41,243 nucleotides of DNA, taken from positions 1 to 41,243 of the forward strand of contig AJFK01000447.1 in the NCBI GenBank assembly GCA_000467715.1, in the 5' to 3' direction. The DNA comes from Hysterium pulicare CBS 123377 (Eukaryota > Ascomycota > Dothideomycetes > Hysteriales > Hysteriaceae). Position numbers and translations under genes: made by a program. The notes under the pieces were generated by a model. The model saw only the letters and a program-made list of their open reading frames with translations, did not search any database and was not told the DNA's origin. Numbering within the stretch: position 1 is the first letter of the stretch; each line of letters begins with the position of its first letter. Below are positions 32,782 to 41,243 of the stretch, one piece after another.

Positions 32782-34133
32782 GGATTATGGTCAGTGGTTA
32801 TGTTATACCCGTGTAACGATATGCTCTAATGACTTTCTCGGAGTTTGGAGTCGCATCCTGGGTGGATCGGGGTTCGGCGAGGGGCGTTGTTGTAACTGTA
32901 TTATGGTTTCGGGGTAGGTTGATCAGACTTTTTCGAGTAGACTCGATTAATACATTTCCCGTAGCAGGTACTCTTCCTGCCGGATATTTGAAGTTTACTT
33001 GCACTGAGAACCCTTCAAAGTGTCAGGTGATGCAATGAGTAAATTCCGGAACCAAAGCAACTACGAAGATCGCTGGCGTTCGCAGCTCGCGATGACCCCT
33101 GCGCGAAGCAACGTGCTCGACTTGCTAATCATAAATGAAGAGCTTGTCCTTTCTAGCATAAGTAAGTTTTCACATGATTTTCCTCGCACAATGGTCTTAT
33201 CCCATACCATCTTATCCCAAAGCCAATACACGAACTGTTTGTGCAATATCAAGTTGATATAAGATTTATTCTCGAATTCCCCTATCGCGATCTACAATGA
33301 TTTTCCTTTCTGCAGATTACGTTCAACCACAGCAAACGAAAGGGCTTAAGACTTTGCAGCGCTATCGAAGAGCTTGAGATCTCAGAACTGATCTGCCAGT
33401 TATATCGTCCCCGGCCAGGATCTTTTCAAATTTTCATTTGACTGCACTTAGAGCTTGGAGTCGGCTTGAAGAGATAGGGATTTAGCTAGAGAGTCGCTCG
33501 CTCTCTCCGCCTCCTCGACTTCTCCGATGACGGGCCTCGACATCTAGGTCTCACAAGATGCTCAAAGAAAACTATTAATGTTGTTACCCTGAATTGGGTT
33601 ATAAGTGATAGCTCCGCTTCCTGCTTGGGTAATAGTTAAATGCTAAATGCTCCTGCTAGATTGCTTACATATCACGGCTTGGGAGGACTCGTCTGCTAAT
33701 AACGAACCAGACGATCAATTATTTTCATTTCGTGGATGTCCGTCTTCTTTATCGCGAATATGAATAGAAGAAGGCTATATACCCAAGTGTGCACGTCGAT
33801 TCTCCTAGGACTTCCCTCTAAAGATATACACCCTTCAATCTAGCATAAAGTTTGAGGAGTATGTGCTGGGACTCCCTCTCCTCGATTACCTCCTATCAGG
33901 CCGAGGAGATGAATCGATTATCGTCGTCATATCCTGCCCGTATGTCTGGGCGACGAACCGGGCTGCATAAACGCGATAGCAGCCCTACTCTCCCGGCGCA
34001 GCTTCGAAAGCGCAATGCCTCACCTAACCGTAAAGTCATGGAGAAGCCCTATCATGCGCGGCTATCTGTTGAACATGTTATTATCTCCAGCGCTACAAAT
34101 TCGGCCCACAGCTTCCTGGCTTAATGGAGGGGA
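32782..34133. other. CHL4 3' flank and unassigned sequence
   Basis: About 1.35 kb without a supported gene. A frame from the ATG at 33861 to 34124 (87 aa) contains GRRTGLHKRDSSPTLPAQLR and RKVMEKPYHARLSVEHV; it looks protein-like in composition, ends just before the satellite array, and could be a relic of a larger gene. Nothing else recognisable. Confidence 0.4.
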
Positions 34134-35110
34134 TGACTTTCTTAGCCGGCGTGGAGGGAGTTATTTCTTTCTAGTAGAGCGTTAAGTCGTGATGCGGACG
34201 CTAAAGCCATTTAATGGGGCTTACAGAGGCCAGATGTATCCTGGAGACTGTAGGATCAGTGATATACTGCTTGAAGCAGAAGTATGGTAAAGCAACATTC
34301 CAGCCAACATCCCTGTACGCTATATCCTTTAGGCACTGCAGAGGTAGGAACATGGCACTGAAATGGATTTCTTGGGGTGTATGGAAGCTATACATACTGG
34401 ATTGACCGCTGGTTAAGGGATATACGGCTATGTGAGAAGGGGAATCTACTTCTTAATAAGGAAGTCTTTTCCTACTCACCTAGATCTAGGCTTTATCCGC
34501 CAGATATTATGTGGGATAGAATCGGTTCCTGAACTGGATTTGTGGAGGCGCACGGAGATTGAACGGATATTGTGCACGGGGGGAACCGTGATATAATACC
34601 TGTACCATATGAATCGTGTTATCTTTACTAGATCAGCTTTCTGGCTTACCTAAATCTAGCCTTTATTGCCTAGGTAATATGTAGGATGCGATTGCGTGAT
34701 CAACTACTCCTTGTTAGGCCCCCGGAGACTAAATATAGCGTAACGAGGGCAAGGTCTTTGGCATACTGTCTAGAAATTGGGTTTCTAGTCTTATTTAGTA
34801 GTAGGTTTTGCTAGTTTACCTAAATCTAGGCTTTCTCTGCTGGATACTGTGTGGGATGAGATTACGGCGTCGACCTTTATTTGTTGGGGTTCTCGAAGAC
34901 TGAGTGTATCCTGTAGACGGCAGGATGCGTTCTATCTAACCAGAGGTAGAGAGATACTAAAAGGTTCAAAAGGAGGAGGTTTTCCTTCTTAAGTTGAACT
35001 AGACTCTTTTAATTTAGACATAGTACAAGATGGTCTTACGCGTTGAACTGTATTCAATGAGACGTACAGAGGTCAAGTATACCATGAAGAGAGCCGCACT
35101 ATTCGCTAGG
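34134..35110. repeat. 170-bp satellite array, block A
   Basis: Five or six diverged tandem units. The phase marker TCACCTAGATCTAGGC begins at ~34475, TTACCTAAATCTAGCC at ~34645 and TTACCTAAATCTAGG at ~34815, with exact spacing of 170 bp. A second marker, AACTGGATTTGTGGAGG at 34533, has weaker counterparts (ATGGATTTCTTGGGG at ~34362; TTTATTTGTTGGGG at ~34877). A third, ACAGAGGCCAGATGTATCC.., CTTGAAGCAGAAG near 34225-34283, is shared with block B. Outer units at ~34134, ~34304 and ~34984 are more degenerate. Unit lengths are not multiples of three and no frame is kept, so it is non-coding. Boundaries are approximate. Confidence 0.8.
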
Positions 35111-35268
35111 TGACTCGGGCAATGGATAGGGGCCAGATATGTCCGCTGTCTCTACTTGTGCTTCGACTCAGGGCGGCGACGGTGTTTGAACTGTTGTGGA
35201 ACCTCTAGCTCCTCTTTCCAGTCGGCCTGCTGTTGGAATTGGACAGGCTTTTGCAGTGCCCAGGTTAA

Positions 35269-35475
35269 GATAGTAAGCGACCAGGGTTACTCTCGTATTC
35301 GAACTACCGCCGTCATATGAAACGGATTCATACCGACGAACGTGAAGTTGTTGGAGAGCGGTTTCTCTGCCCATACTGCAATAAACTTAAGTGTTTGGCA
35401 AAAAAAGTACGACATAAGGAGTTGAGACATGCCGAAGTATTTACCTACCAGGACGATTGCCCAACGGTGACCTAG
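35269..35475 (+). pseudogene. Broken C2H2 zinc-finger fragment
   Basis: A 68-codon open segment without a proper start, ending at TAG 35473-35475. It reads SNYRRHMKRIHTDEREVVGE then FLCPYCNKLKCLAKKVRHKE followed by LRH, i.e. the His half of one C2H2 finger and one complete C2H2 finger (C-x2-C..H-x4-H). The Cys half of the first finger is not in the same frame: an in-frame stop (TAA at 35266-35268) cuts the segment on its left. An intron could explain this but no clean donor/acceptor pair is visible. It lies in the DNA that separates the two satellite blocks and is probably a relic of a host-type transcription-factor gene. Confidence 0.5.
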
Positions 35476-35764
35476 CTGTCGCCCATCTTCAGTGCGAGGC
35501 ACACGTCTTAGACGCTCTGAAGCCAAACCTCCTACTGGGCTCTGGGGTCATGGCCCCCAACGGAATGGATCTACTCGCAACCCGGCGAGTCGTAACATAT
35601 GCTCATAAACAAAAAAGCCATTGTCCTCAATGGGCCAACCCTGTACCTATGTGACCAAGCTTACCATAATAGACCAGTTGTGCGTATCATCCTGCTGATG
35701 CCAATGTCCATAAGCCTGATACCTAACCTGATCCATAAGCCTGATCCAACTGGTTCATGTTTGT

Positions 35765-35923
35765 CTAGGCGTCGTCGTCGTCGTCCGAGTCGGCGTCCTT
35801 CTTGAGCATTGCCTTTGCGGTCTTGCTCAGGCGAAGGGACTTCCTCTTTCCCTCAACTGCCGGTTCATTTCCCCTGCCTTGCTTCTTCTTCGGTGGATCG
35901 ATTGGGTTGCCTTCGGCGGTGAA
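35765..35923 (-). pseudogene. C-terminal gene fragment, Lys-rich with Asp tail
   Basis: A 52-residue open segment on the minus strand, bounded upstream by a stop (35924-35926) and with no ATG at its start. It contains NPIDPPKKKQGRGNEPAVEG, then KRKSLRLSKTAKAMLKKDAD and the acidic end SDDDDDA. The composition is that of a nuclear protein's C-terminus. No family is recognised. It may be a last exon of a lost gene or a fragment carried in with the insertion between the satellite blocks. Confidence 0.35.
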
Positions 35924-36069
35924 TCAGCGGCAACCGGGTAGCGGCAATGATTTCTGAATCCGAGTCAACTGCAAACGGAGAGACGGACGAAACGAACGAC
36001 GTCGAGATGATGAAAGTGAGCAACGAGGATGATGGCTCCGGCTTCAACTCTGAGTTGACTGCAGGAAGA

Positions 36070-36690
36070 GGGTATTTCTAGGGGACGTGAATCCAGCCAG
36101 GATTAATATGGTATAGCGTTGGATAGGAATACGGCGTCGAATTGGATTTGTTGGGGGGTACGAGAGTGAAATGAATTGTGCTGACGGCTGCTTTGGTCGT
36201 ATCCAGCTTGAAGCAGAAGGATCTTGATAGTTTAACATAAAGGGTATTTCTCAATTACGCGAATCTAGCCCTGTGTTTCATAAGTATAGCCTTGGATTGG
36301 AGTACGGTGTCGAACTGGATTTGTTGGAGGATACGAAGGTCAAGCGTGTTGAGCATGCAGTGGCTTTCGTCGTACTAAGGTTGAAGCTGGAGGATTCTAA
36401 AGATTCAAATTAAAGGGTATTTCCGAGAGCCCTGAATACAGCCTATGGTACTTAGTAATAAGTTAGATTGGAACACAGAGCTGAACTGGATTTGTTGAGG
36501 CATACCCAAATCAAACGTGCTGTACAGGCAGTGATATCAGTCCCATTAGGTCTAAGGCAGAAGGATCCTAAAGGTTTAAAGTAAAGGGTATTTCTGCAAG
36601 GCGTGCATACAGCCTACTACTCTTCAGCATTATACTGGAATGGATCAGACGTAGAGCTTACGTTGTCTGGGCTCCCACAGCTCAATCCTA
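36070..36690. repeat. 170-bp satellite array, block B
   Basis: Three full head-to-tail units start with GGGTATTTC at 36070, 36242 and 36415 (lengths 172, 173 and 171 bp), and a partial fourth starts at 36586 and fades by about 36690. Each unit has GAATCCAGCC/GAATCTAGCC/GAATACAGCC near base 20, a TTGGATTGGAGTACGG-like segment, the core GAACTGGATTTGTTGRGG, CAGAAGGAT or equivalent, and ends with AAA just before the next GGGTATTTC. The core and spacing match block A. Unit-to-unit identity looks like roughly 60-70% by eye. No shared open frame. Confidence 0.85.
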
Positions 36691-37116
36691 CACTGTAGCC
36701 CGAGGTCACCGATCTATAACGTGTGGAGGATGGGTTACTTCATGCTCACATCTTCCATCCTGATACAGCCTTCAAATCTTGACTTCACTTTTCATAGCAG
36801 GCAGTTCCAGATGTGAGGGCTTCGCTGCACTGTACTCAGCGCAAAATTAGGTGGAATTTCTTTGCCTTTTAGCTAGGCAGAGCAGAGCTGGTATCATCCA
36901 TAAAGAAAACTTTTATAACTCCCCCAAAACAAATTGTCCACCAACTCCCTTCCCAAATGCCAAAAACTCCGGGTGTTCACCAGCCAACAAGGCCAACAGG
37001 GCCCAAAAACGCCGCACCGAACGGGCTCGGGACCGGGGATTGAAGGTCGACAGTCTGTTTCAGTATAGATTAGAAAAGGGACCACTATTTACACTAAGAT
37101 CTAGAAGCTTACGGTC
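36691..37116. other. Right flank of satellite, no gene
   Basis: About 430 bp. A plus-strand frame crosses it (36851-37213) but overlaps the conserved minus-strand CxxC gene and looks accidental. No repeat core is seen here. Confidence 0.45.
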
Positions 37117-37341
37117 TCAAATCTTGTCCTTACAAGCCACGCAGGCAGCAACACCGCAGTTCGCACAGCCGAAGAGCTGTGCCCGGGCAGTCTCACCGCA
37201 ATTGTCGCATTGACCGACCGGCGGGGCAATCAGGAGGAGGCCGGGGAGCGGAGGTTGCGAGGTGCGCGTGATGCGCCAGTCGTGGTGGCAGAGAGAGACG
37301 TCGTCCTGCTCCATGGCCGAGTAGGTTGATGGAGGGCACAT
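37117..37341 (-). CDS. Small double-CxxC protein
   Basis: 74 aa, single exon, starting MCPPSTYSAMEQDDVSLCHH in a CCACCATG context and ending CVACKDKI. The core CDNCGETARAQLFGCANCGV followed by AACVACK holds three CxxC pairs, so one or two zinc ions are likely, in a rubredoxin- or ribbon-like way. The N-terminal part has CHHDWRITRTSQPPLPGLLL. The frame is open 72 codons further upstream (to 37557) but that part is low-complexity Ser/His/Pro and reads like 5' UTR. I do not recognise the family; similar small Cys-rich proteins are common in ascomycetes. It lies alone between the satellite region and AIM22. Confidence 0.55.
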   Translation of the reverse strand: MCPPSTYSAMEQDDVSLCHHDWRITRTSQPPLPGLLLIAPPVGQCDNCGETARAQLFGCANCGVAACVACKDKI

Positions 37342-38139
37342 GGTGGGTGGAGGTGGGAGGTTGGTGGTGAGGACGGGAAGTGGCTTTGTGGAGTGGTGCA
37401 GAGCTTGATTGTGGTAGGTTGCCAGAGGGCTTCGTCGTAGTGATGATTGAGAGGATTGTGTGCGAGAGCTGTGCGTAGAATGTGGTTGATGCTGAGGAGG
37501 AAAAGACAGAATGAAAACACCTATAAAAACATCGTGGGTCTTGGCGCTGGCGTCCACTAGCTCCGAAAAGGGGTCCCCACCAACACCAAAACAAGGAGAT
37601 CTGAGTAGAAAAAGGGATTAATGCATCTTTTCTCAATGCACGTGAGAGGAATCAGGAGAAGACTGAATGGGAAAGAGGACTAGGAAAGGGCCTTAGGCTC
37701 GAGAATGCAGCTATTCCTCATCTCACAGCCTATATAATGAAGGCTGAGGCTTTCTCGAAGGGATTGCAACATCTTTCACGATGTCCAGGGGCACTGATTT
37801 ACTTCGCATTAAGAGAAGCCTTAGGCTTGGCTTTATCCGTAGGATTTGGCAGCAGGAAGAGCTTTTTCTGGCGATTGGGCGTTTTCTCCTGAAAGACCTA
37901 CTTGAGATGCATCGGATTGAGGCCTATTCAAACCTCTGTGATGCGAATTGTAGATTTCGAACAATCTCATGATGGAGTGAGGTTGGTTTTGTGCCTCGCA
38001 TCCTTGCCCTATTGGCTCTGTAGCGCCTTACATATTCGGACCGTTGATTGGATTGGATCTGTCAATGCGGCTCGGCAACATTCCTTCTCTCACCTCCGAA
38101 GCTGTTGGACGAACGCAACAACTGACGCAGCCACCCGCC
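37342..38139. promoter_or_regulatory. Divergent promoter, CxxC gene / AIM22
   Basis: About 800 bp. It is expected to carry both promoters. A 63-codon plus frame (37781-37972) has no family character. The AIM22 frame is open upstream to 38044, but without a good start context. Confidence 0.4.
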
Positions 38140-39468
38140 ATGGCACCTTCTAGAGGCCTTCGTCTGGCATACAGCTTGAGTAAAGCTGTGACGAGTGGAA
38201 ACACAACGATAGGGGCTCGTCGGTTGCTCAGCTCGTTTTCGCAGCGTGTCGCGGACCCCGCGAATCGGGTTCAGAGCTACATCTCTCGTAGCTCCGACCC
38301 CTACCTCAACCTCTCCATCGAGCACCACCTCTTGCAAACTTCACCTCCGGACTCCACCATCCTCTTCCTCTACACCAACAGGCCTTGCGTTGTCATCGGA
38401 CGCAACCAGAACCCATGGCTGGAGGTGAACTTGGGGATACTGAACGCCGCGAAGTTCCCGAGAGCGAAGGAGACAGAACCACCAGCCATCGGCAACGTCG
38501 ACCTTGTCCGACGGCGGTCAGGCGGCGGCGCTGTCTTTCATGATGAGGGCAATGTCAACTGGAGCATCATCTGCCCGCCAGCAACATTCACACGCGACAA
38601 GCACGCTGAGATGGTCGTGCGAGCTCTACGGAAGCTAGGAGTCGATCGGGCGAGAGTCAACGAGCGACACGACATTGTGCTTGACCAGGGCAATAGAAAC
38701 GGCGACCCTGATCCTCATAATACCCACCAGACTCCGTACACTGTGGCCGATGGAGCTGGGCCACGCCCGCTGAAGGTCTCCGGCTCGGCGTACAAACTCA
38801 CTCGGAGGCGAGCTCTCCACCATGGAACCTGCCTCCTCGCTTCACCGAACCTGCACATAATACCACAATACCTCCATTCGCCAGCGAAGCCGTATCTGAA
38901 AGCGCGAGGCGTTGAGAGCGTCAGCTCACCAGTCGCCAACATCGGGTTGAACAACAAGGACTTTGAGCAGTGCGTCCAGAGTGAATTCGCGGCGATGTAT
39001 CAAGAACCTGATAAAGCATCGAGTGTGGAAGCTGTTGGAGAAGAACATTTGGACATCTCTGAGATTCGGAAAGGATATGATGAGCTCACGGTGCGTTGAA
39101 ACTCCTGATCGAATCCTCTGGATCGTCCTTGCTGAAATGTCCGTACTGACTGAGAGAAGACAGCAGATTGGACATATTCCCAAACCCCTCAGTTCACCGT
39201 CGAGAACCATACTGTGGAAGGGCAGAGCGACACGACGGCCCCTCGTCTGTCCTTCAAAGTCCAACACGGCGTCATAACAGAAACTCATATTGAAGAGCCT
39301 CTCCTTTCGGAAAAGGAAGCCCAAAGCCTCCAGTCACGCCTCCAGGATCGAAAGCTCCAGGACGTCAAAGACTGGAGTAAAGTCTTGGGCAAGGATCAAA
39401 ACCGAGAGACTGCTACTCTGGCAGATTGGCTGGCTGAGATATTGCCGACTGTCAATGTGCCAGAGTAG
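38140..39468 (+). CDS. AIM22: Lipoate-protein ligase A (AIM22/LplA-like)
   Basis: Mitochondrial ligase/transferase that attaches lipoate to the E2 subunits of 2-oxoacid dehydrogenases and to glycine cleavage H protein. Exons 38140-39090 and 39160-39468, 69-nt intron, 419 aa. The presequence MAPSRGLRLAYSLSKAVTSG up to RRLLSSFSQR looks mitochondrial. The biotin/lipoate ligase fold shows DPYLNLSIEHHLL, CVVIGRNQNPWLEV, the lipoyl-AMP motif RRRSGGGAVFHDEGNVNW at about 124-141, and the catalytic-type Lys in KVSGSAYKLTRRRALHHGT (K212). The C-terminal accessory domain has ADWTYSQTPQFTVEN. The exon 2 start was placed at ACA GCA GAT TGG (acceptor GAGAGAAG) because the more obvious ACAG acceptor would shift the frame. 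Neighbours give no functional hint. Confidence 0.92.
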
Positions 39469-40434
39469 CCATGTATATATCCAGAGACCGCCGATAGATG
39501 CTCGACAAAAGACGGAATAATATCTTTGATTTGGAAAGAGAATTAGGATCCTGGAATATTCACGGAAACTTCTGCGGAGCAGTTTGCTTCTATGCTTGAT
39601 TTGCAAGAGCTAACAGTTTGCCAATTTCTTTGCTGACCGAATGCTGCTAGGATTGCGGTCTTCTTGATCTCACCGACGGATATTGGAGCGCTCCAATAGC
39701 AGAAACTCTCCACAAGAGAAAATACTAATATCCCCCGGGGCATATCAACACTCCAATGCCGGATGATCATGGTGCTGGGGATCGAAGTATTGGTGAGAAG
39801 AGATACGTTGACTTGCTGCTGTCCATGTGGTACTTCTTGTGGAGACATCGATGCTGATTCGTCAATAGTTTCTAACCAGCCCTTAGCAACATATGCATAC
39901 CGAAATCAGCACCTCAGGACTTGCAACCTTCTCCGGCCGAATGGTCATGCTACTGGATATCATAATATTGGCGAGTAGAGCTATGACGGGTCGTTGCGCT
40001 TCTTGGTTTAATATCATAGGGGTTGCAATCTTCTTGTGTCGGATGATCATGCTGCTGGGTACCAACGTGCCGAAGAAGGGAGTTGTGATAAATTGCCTTG
40101 TTTCCTCAAAGATTATCATAGCGACATCGATGCTAATTCGTTAACAGGTCGCTGCCGGCCGTCGTATACTTACACCGCCTCGCATCACCTGCACACCCGG
40201 GCCCGGGGGCTAAAAGAGTAACAACCATTCTGGATTTTAAGATATACTATTCAAACGTTCCATGGAAGCAACATGCCCGAACGCTCCATTTCCACCAAGT
40301 CACCGACATATTCTGAACCCAATAAAACAGTCCACTGCCATATCCCCACCCAACCATATTTGTAGCCTCCGTAGCCTCTGCGGCCGCTTTCAGGATGTCC
40401 AGGCGCTGGATGAACAAGTTGTCTATCACCTCCT
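39469..40434. other. Gene-free gap with repeat patch
   Basis: AIM22 3' flank, then the degenerate repeat patch listed separately (39640-40147), then about 290 bp up to the WW-domain gene stop. Minus-strand frames here reuse the repeated DNA (STMIIRH, SSMIIRHKK, SSMTIRPEK) and are probably not genes. Confidence 0.45.
39640..40147. repeat. Degenerate GGATGATCATG repeat patch
   Basis: CGGATGATCATGGTGCTGGG at 39761 recurs as CGAATGGTCATGCTACTGG at 39938 and CGGATGATCATGCTGCTGGG at 40040. The first and third copies are the starts of a unit of about 107 bp that ends GACATCGATGCTGATTCGTC (39844) and GACATCGATGCTAATTCGTT (40123), offset 279-280 bp. A lead sequence like GGGTTGCAATCTTCTTG precedes copies at ~39918 and ~40020 and appears also at ~39651. 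The pattern suggests nested duplications of one ancestral segment. Confidence 0.6.
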
Positions 40435-41243
40435 TCAATTCAAGGGATGTCCCACGTATTCGTCTCTATCTCTGTTTTGGTTTTGCTGCTGAGCGTTCCA
40501 TGGGGTACCGCCTGCGACGAATGTCGGTGCTCTAAACGAGTGTCAGTAACGAAAGAGTGAAGGCTTTTATCTATCGTGCATCCTTACTGAGCTGGAGGTC
40601 GTTGGGGTGGCTGGTTCTGTGCTTCCGCATTCTTGATGGCTTCCGGCATTTCCCATGTTGTCTTCCCCGTCCCTGGATTATGCCACCCATTCGTCTTCTT
40701 CTTCAAGGGCCAGAGTATGCTGTCTGCCGGATTTCAAACATCTAGAACCGAGCTCAACACGCAACTGCGCCAAGGGGATGAGTCTCAGCGGGGTCGTAGT
40801 TTAACGTCATTGCGGACCCGCTGGGAAAAAGCCGGAGGTGCGGCTCAATTGCTGAGTATTTTCGAACAAACTAAAAGACTTGTTGTCTTCGGCGTCCTCA
40901 TTCTCATCCGGCTCATTACACAACTTAAAAGATTTCTCATCCGACGACTTGGGAGTATGAATGCTCTTCCTCTCGGCTGGAATCCCAAACTTAGGCTCCT
41001 CTGAGGCGCACTCAACATATTGCTTGCTGTCGTCATGCTGATAACCGTTCAATACGTTGGAGATCGTATCTCCTGGTTTTGCTTTCGGTTAGACGAGATC
41101 GAGGATTTACTATTGGCACAATTTGAGTCTTACCTCTGGAATGGCAGCGCCGCTGATAACACCATGGCCTCACCACCGGTGCTACCAGCTCCGCGGCTGC
41201 TCTCTTCAACCTGCTTCCGGGTCTCTTCCGGGTCTCTTCCGGG
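40435..41243 (-). CDS. WW-domain protein, 5' part beyond window
   Basis: Partial gene running off the right edge. Proposed exons (minus strand) are 41243-41134, 41072-40818, 40723-40588 and 40531-40435. The third exon carries the second half of a WW domain, KKKTNGWHNPGTGKTTWEMP, with ILWPL before it giving the first Trp 19 residues ahead of the second; then AEAQNQPPQRPPAQ and, after a 56-nt GT-AG intron, APTFVAGGTPWNAQQQNQ to DEYVGHPLN. The exon before it is acidic and disordered (NGYQHDDSKQYVECASEEPK; NEPDENEDAEDNK). The phase between exons 2 and 3 fits, but its donor GTCCGC is weak. WW domains bind Pro-rich ligands. The frame of the left-most exon is uncertain. Family unnamed. Confidence 0.5.
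41214..41243. repeat. 11-bp tandem repeat at window edge
   Basis: CTTCCGGGTCT repeats at 41214, 41225 and 41236 (the last cut by the window end). An 11-bp period is not a multiple of three, so if it lies in the WW-gene exon, copy-number change would shift the frame. Confidence 0.7.

Noticed and set aside
34134-36690. Satellite units as a repeat-protein gene or as a CRISPR array
   Set aside because: Unit lengths (170-173 bp) break the frame, no open frame crosses units, and units are far too long and diverged for CRISPR.
36851-37213. 120-codon plus-strand frame
   Set aside because: It overlaps the minus-strand CxxC protein and has no domain of its own.
1-41243. tRNA or rRNA genes, LTR or LINE elements, DNA transposases
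   Set aside because: Reading both strands I found no TpsiC-box-bearing cloverleaf, no reverse transcriptase, integrase or transposase motif, and no long terminal repeats. A covariance or profile search could still find weak ones.

Overview
The window is nuclear DNA of a filamentous ascomycete (Pezizomycotina). The signs are dense intron-bearing genes with mostly 50-65 nt introns (GT..CTAAC/CTGAC..AG), fungal-type proteins (CDC10 septin, MetR/CYS3-type bZIP, VTC1, CHL4/CENP-N, GH16 glucanase, BTB proteins with a CDYHEH tail) and no bacterial features. A leotiomycete relative is my guess and is not proven. All gene models below are hand-spliced from the sequence; exon coordinates are given in each entry.

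Layout: 1-5.7 kb is a compact housekeeping block of alternating strands: septin CDC10 (-), mitochondrial ribosomal protein bL32m (+), guanylate kinase (-) and the WD40 protein SKI8 (+). From 5.7 to 10.9 kb lies a gene-poor accessory stretch with degenerate short repeats and one hypothetical two-exon gene (7954-8664, -). From 10.9 to 17.6 kb come a membrane-anchored Kelch protein (+), a secreted GH16 glucanase (-) and COQ2 (-). A 1311-residue JmjC/zinc-finger chromatin protein (+) and an HhH-motif nuclear protein (+) follow at 18.2-23.6 kb. Two neighbouring BTB/POZ paralogues (-), VTC1 (-), a Tctex-type dynein light chain (+), a MetR-like bZIP (-) and kinetochore CHL4/CENP-N (+) fill 23.8-32.8 kb.

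From 32.8 to 37.1 kb the sequence changes character: no intact gene, but two blocks of a diverged tandem satellite of about 170 bp, split by about 950 bp holding a broken C2H2 zinc-finger frame and a lysine/aspartate-rich C-terminal frame. After it come a 74-residue double-CxxC protein (-), lipoate-protein ligase AIM22/LplA (+), another patch of degenerate repeats, and a WW-domain gene (-) that runs off the right edge.

The genes do not form a pathway cluster; there is no biosynthetic cluster, no CRISPR array, no tRNA or rRNA that I could recognise, and no autonomous transposon. Several touch mitochondria (bL32m, COQ2, AIM22, possibly a mitochondrial guanylate kinase form). The most unusual observations are the 170-bp satellite, two separate 12-nt microexons (one carrying two of the three catalytic residues of the glucanase), an in-frame open alternative first exon in the long intron of the bZIP gene, and a GC-AG intron that seems to start right after the ATG of SKI8.
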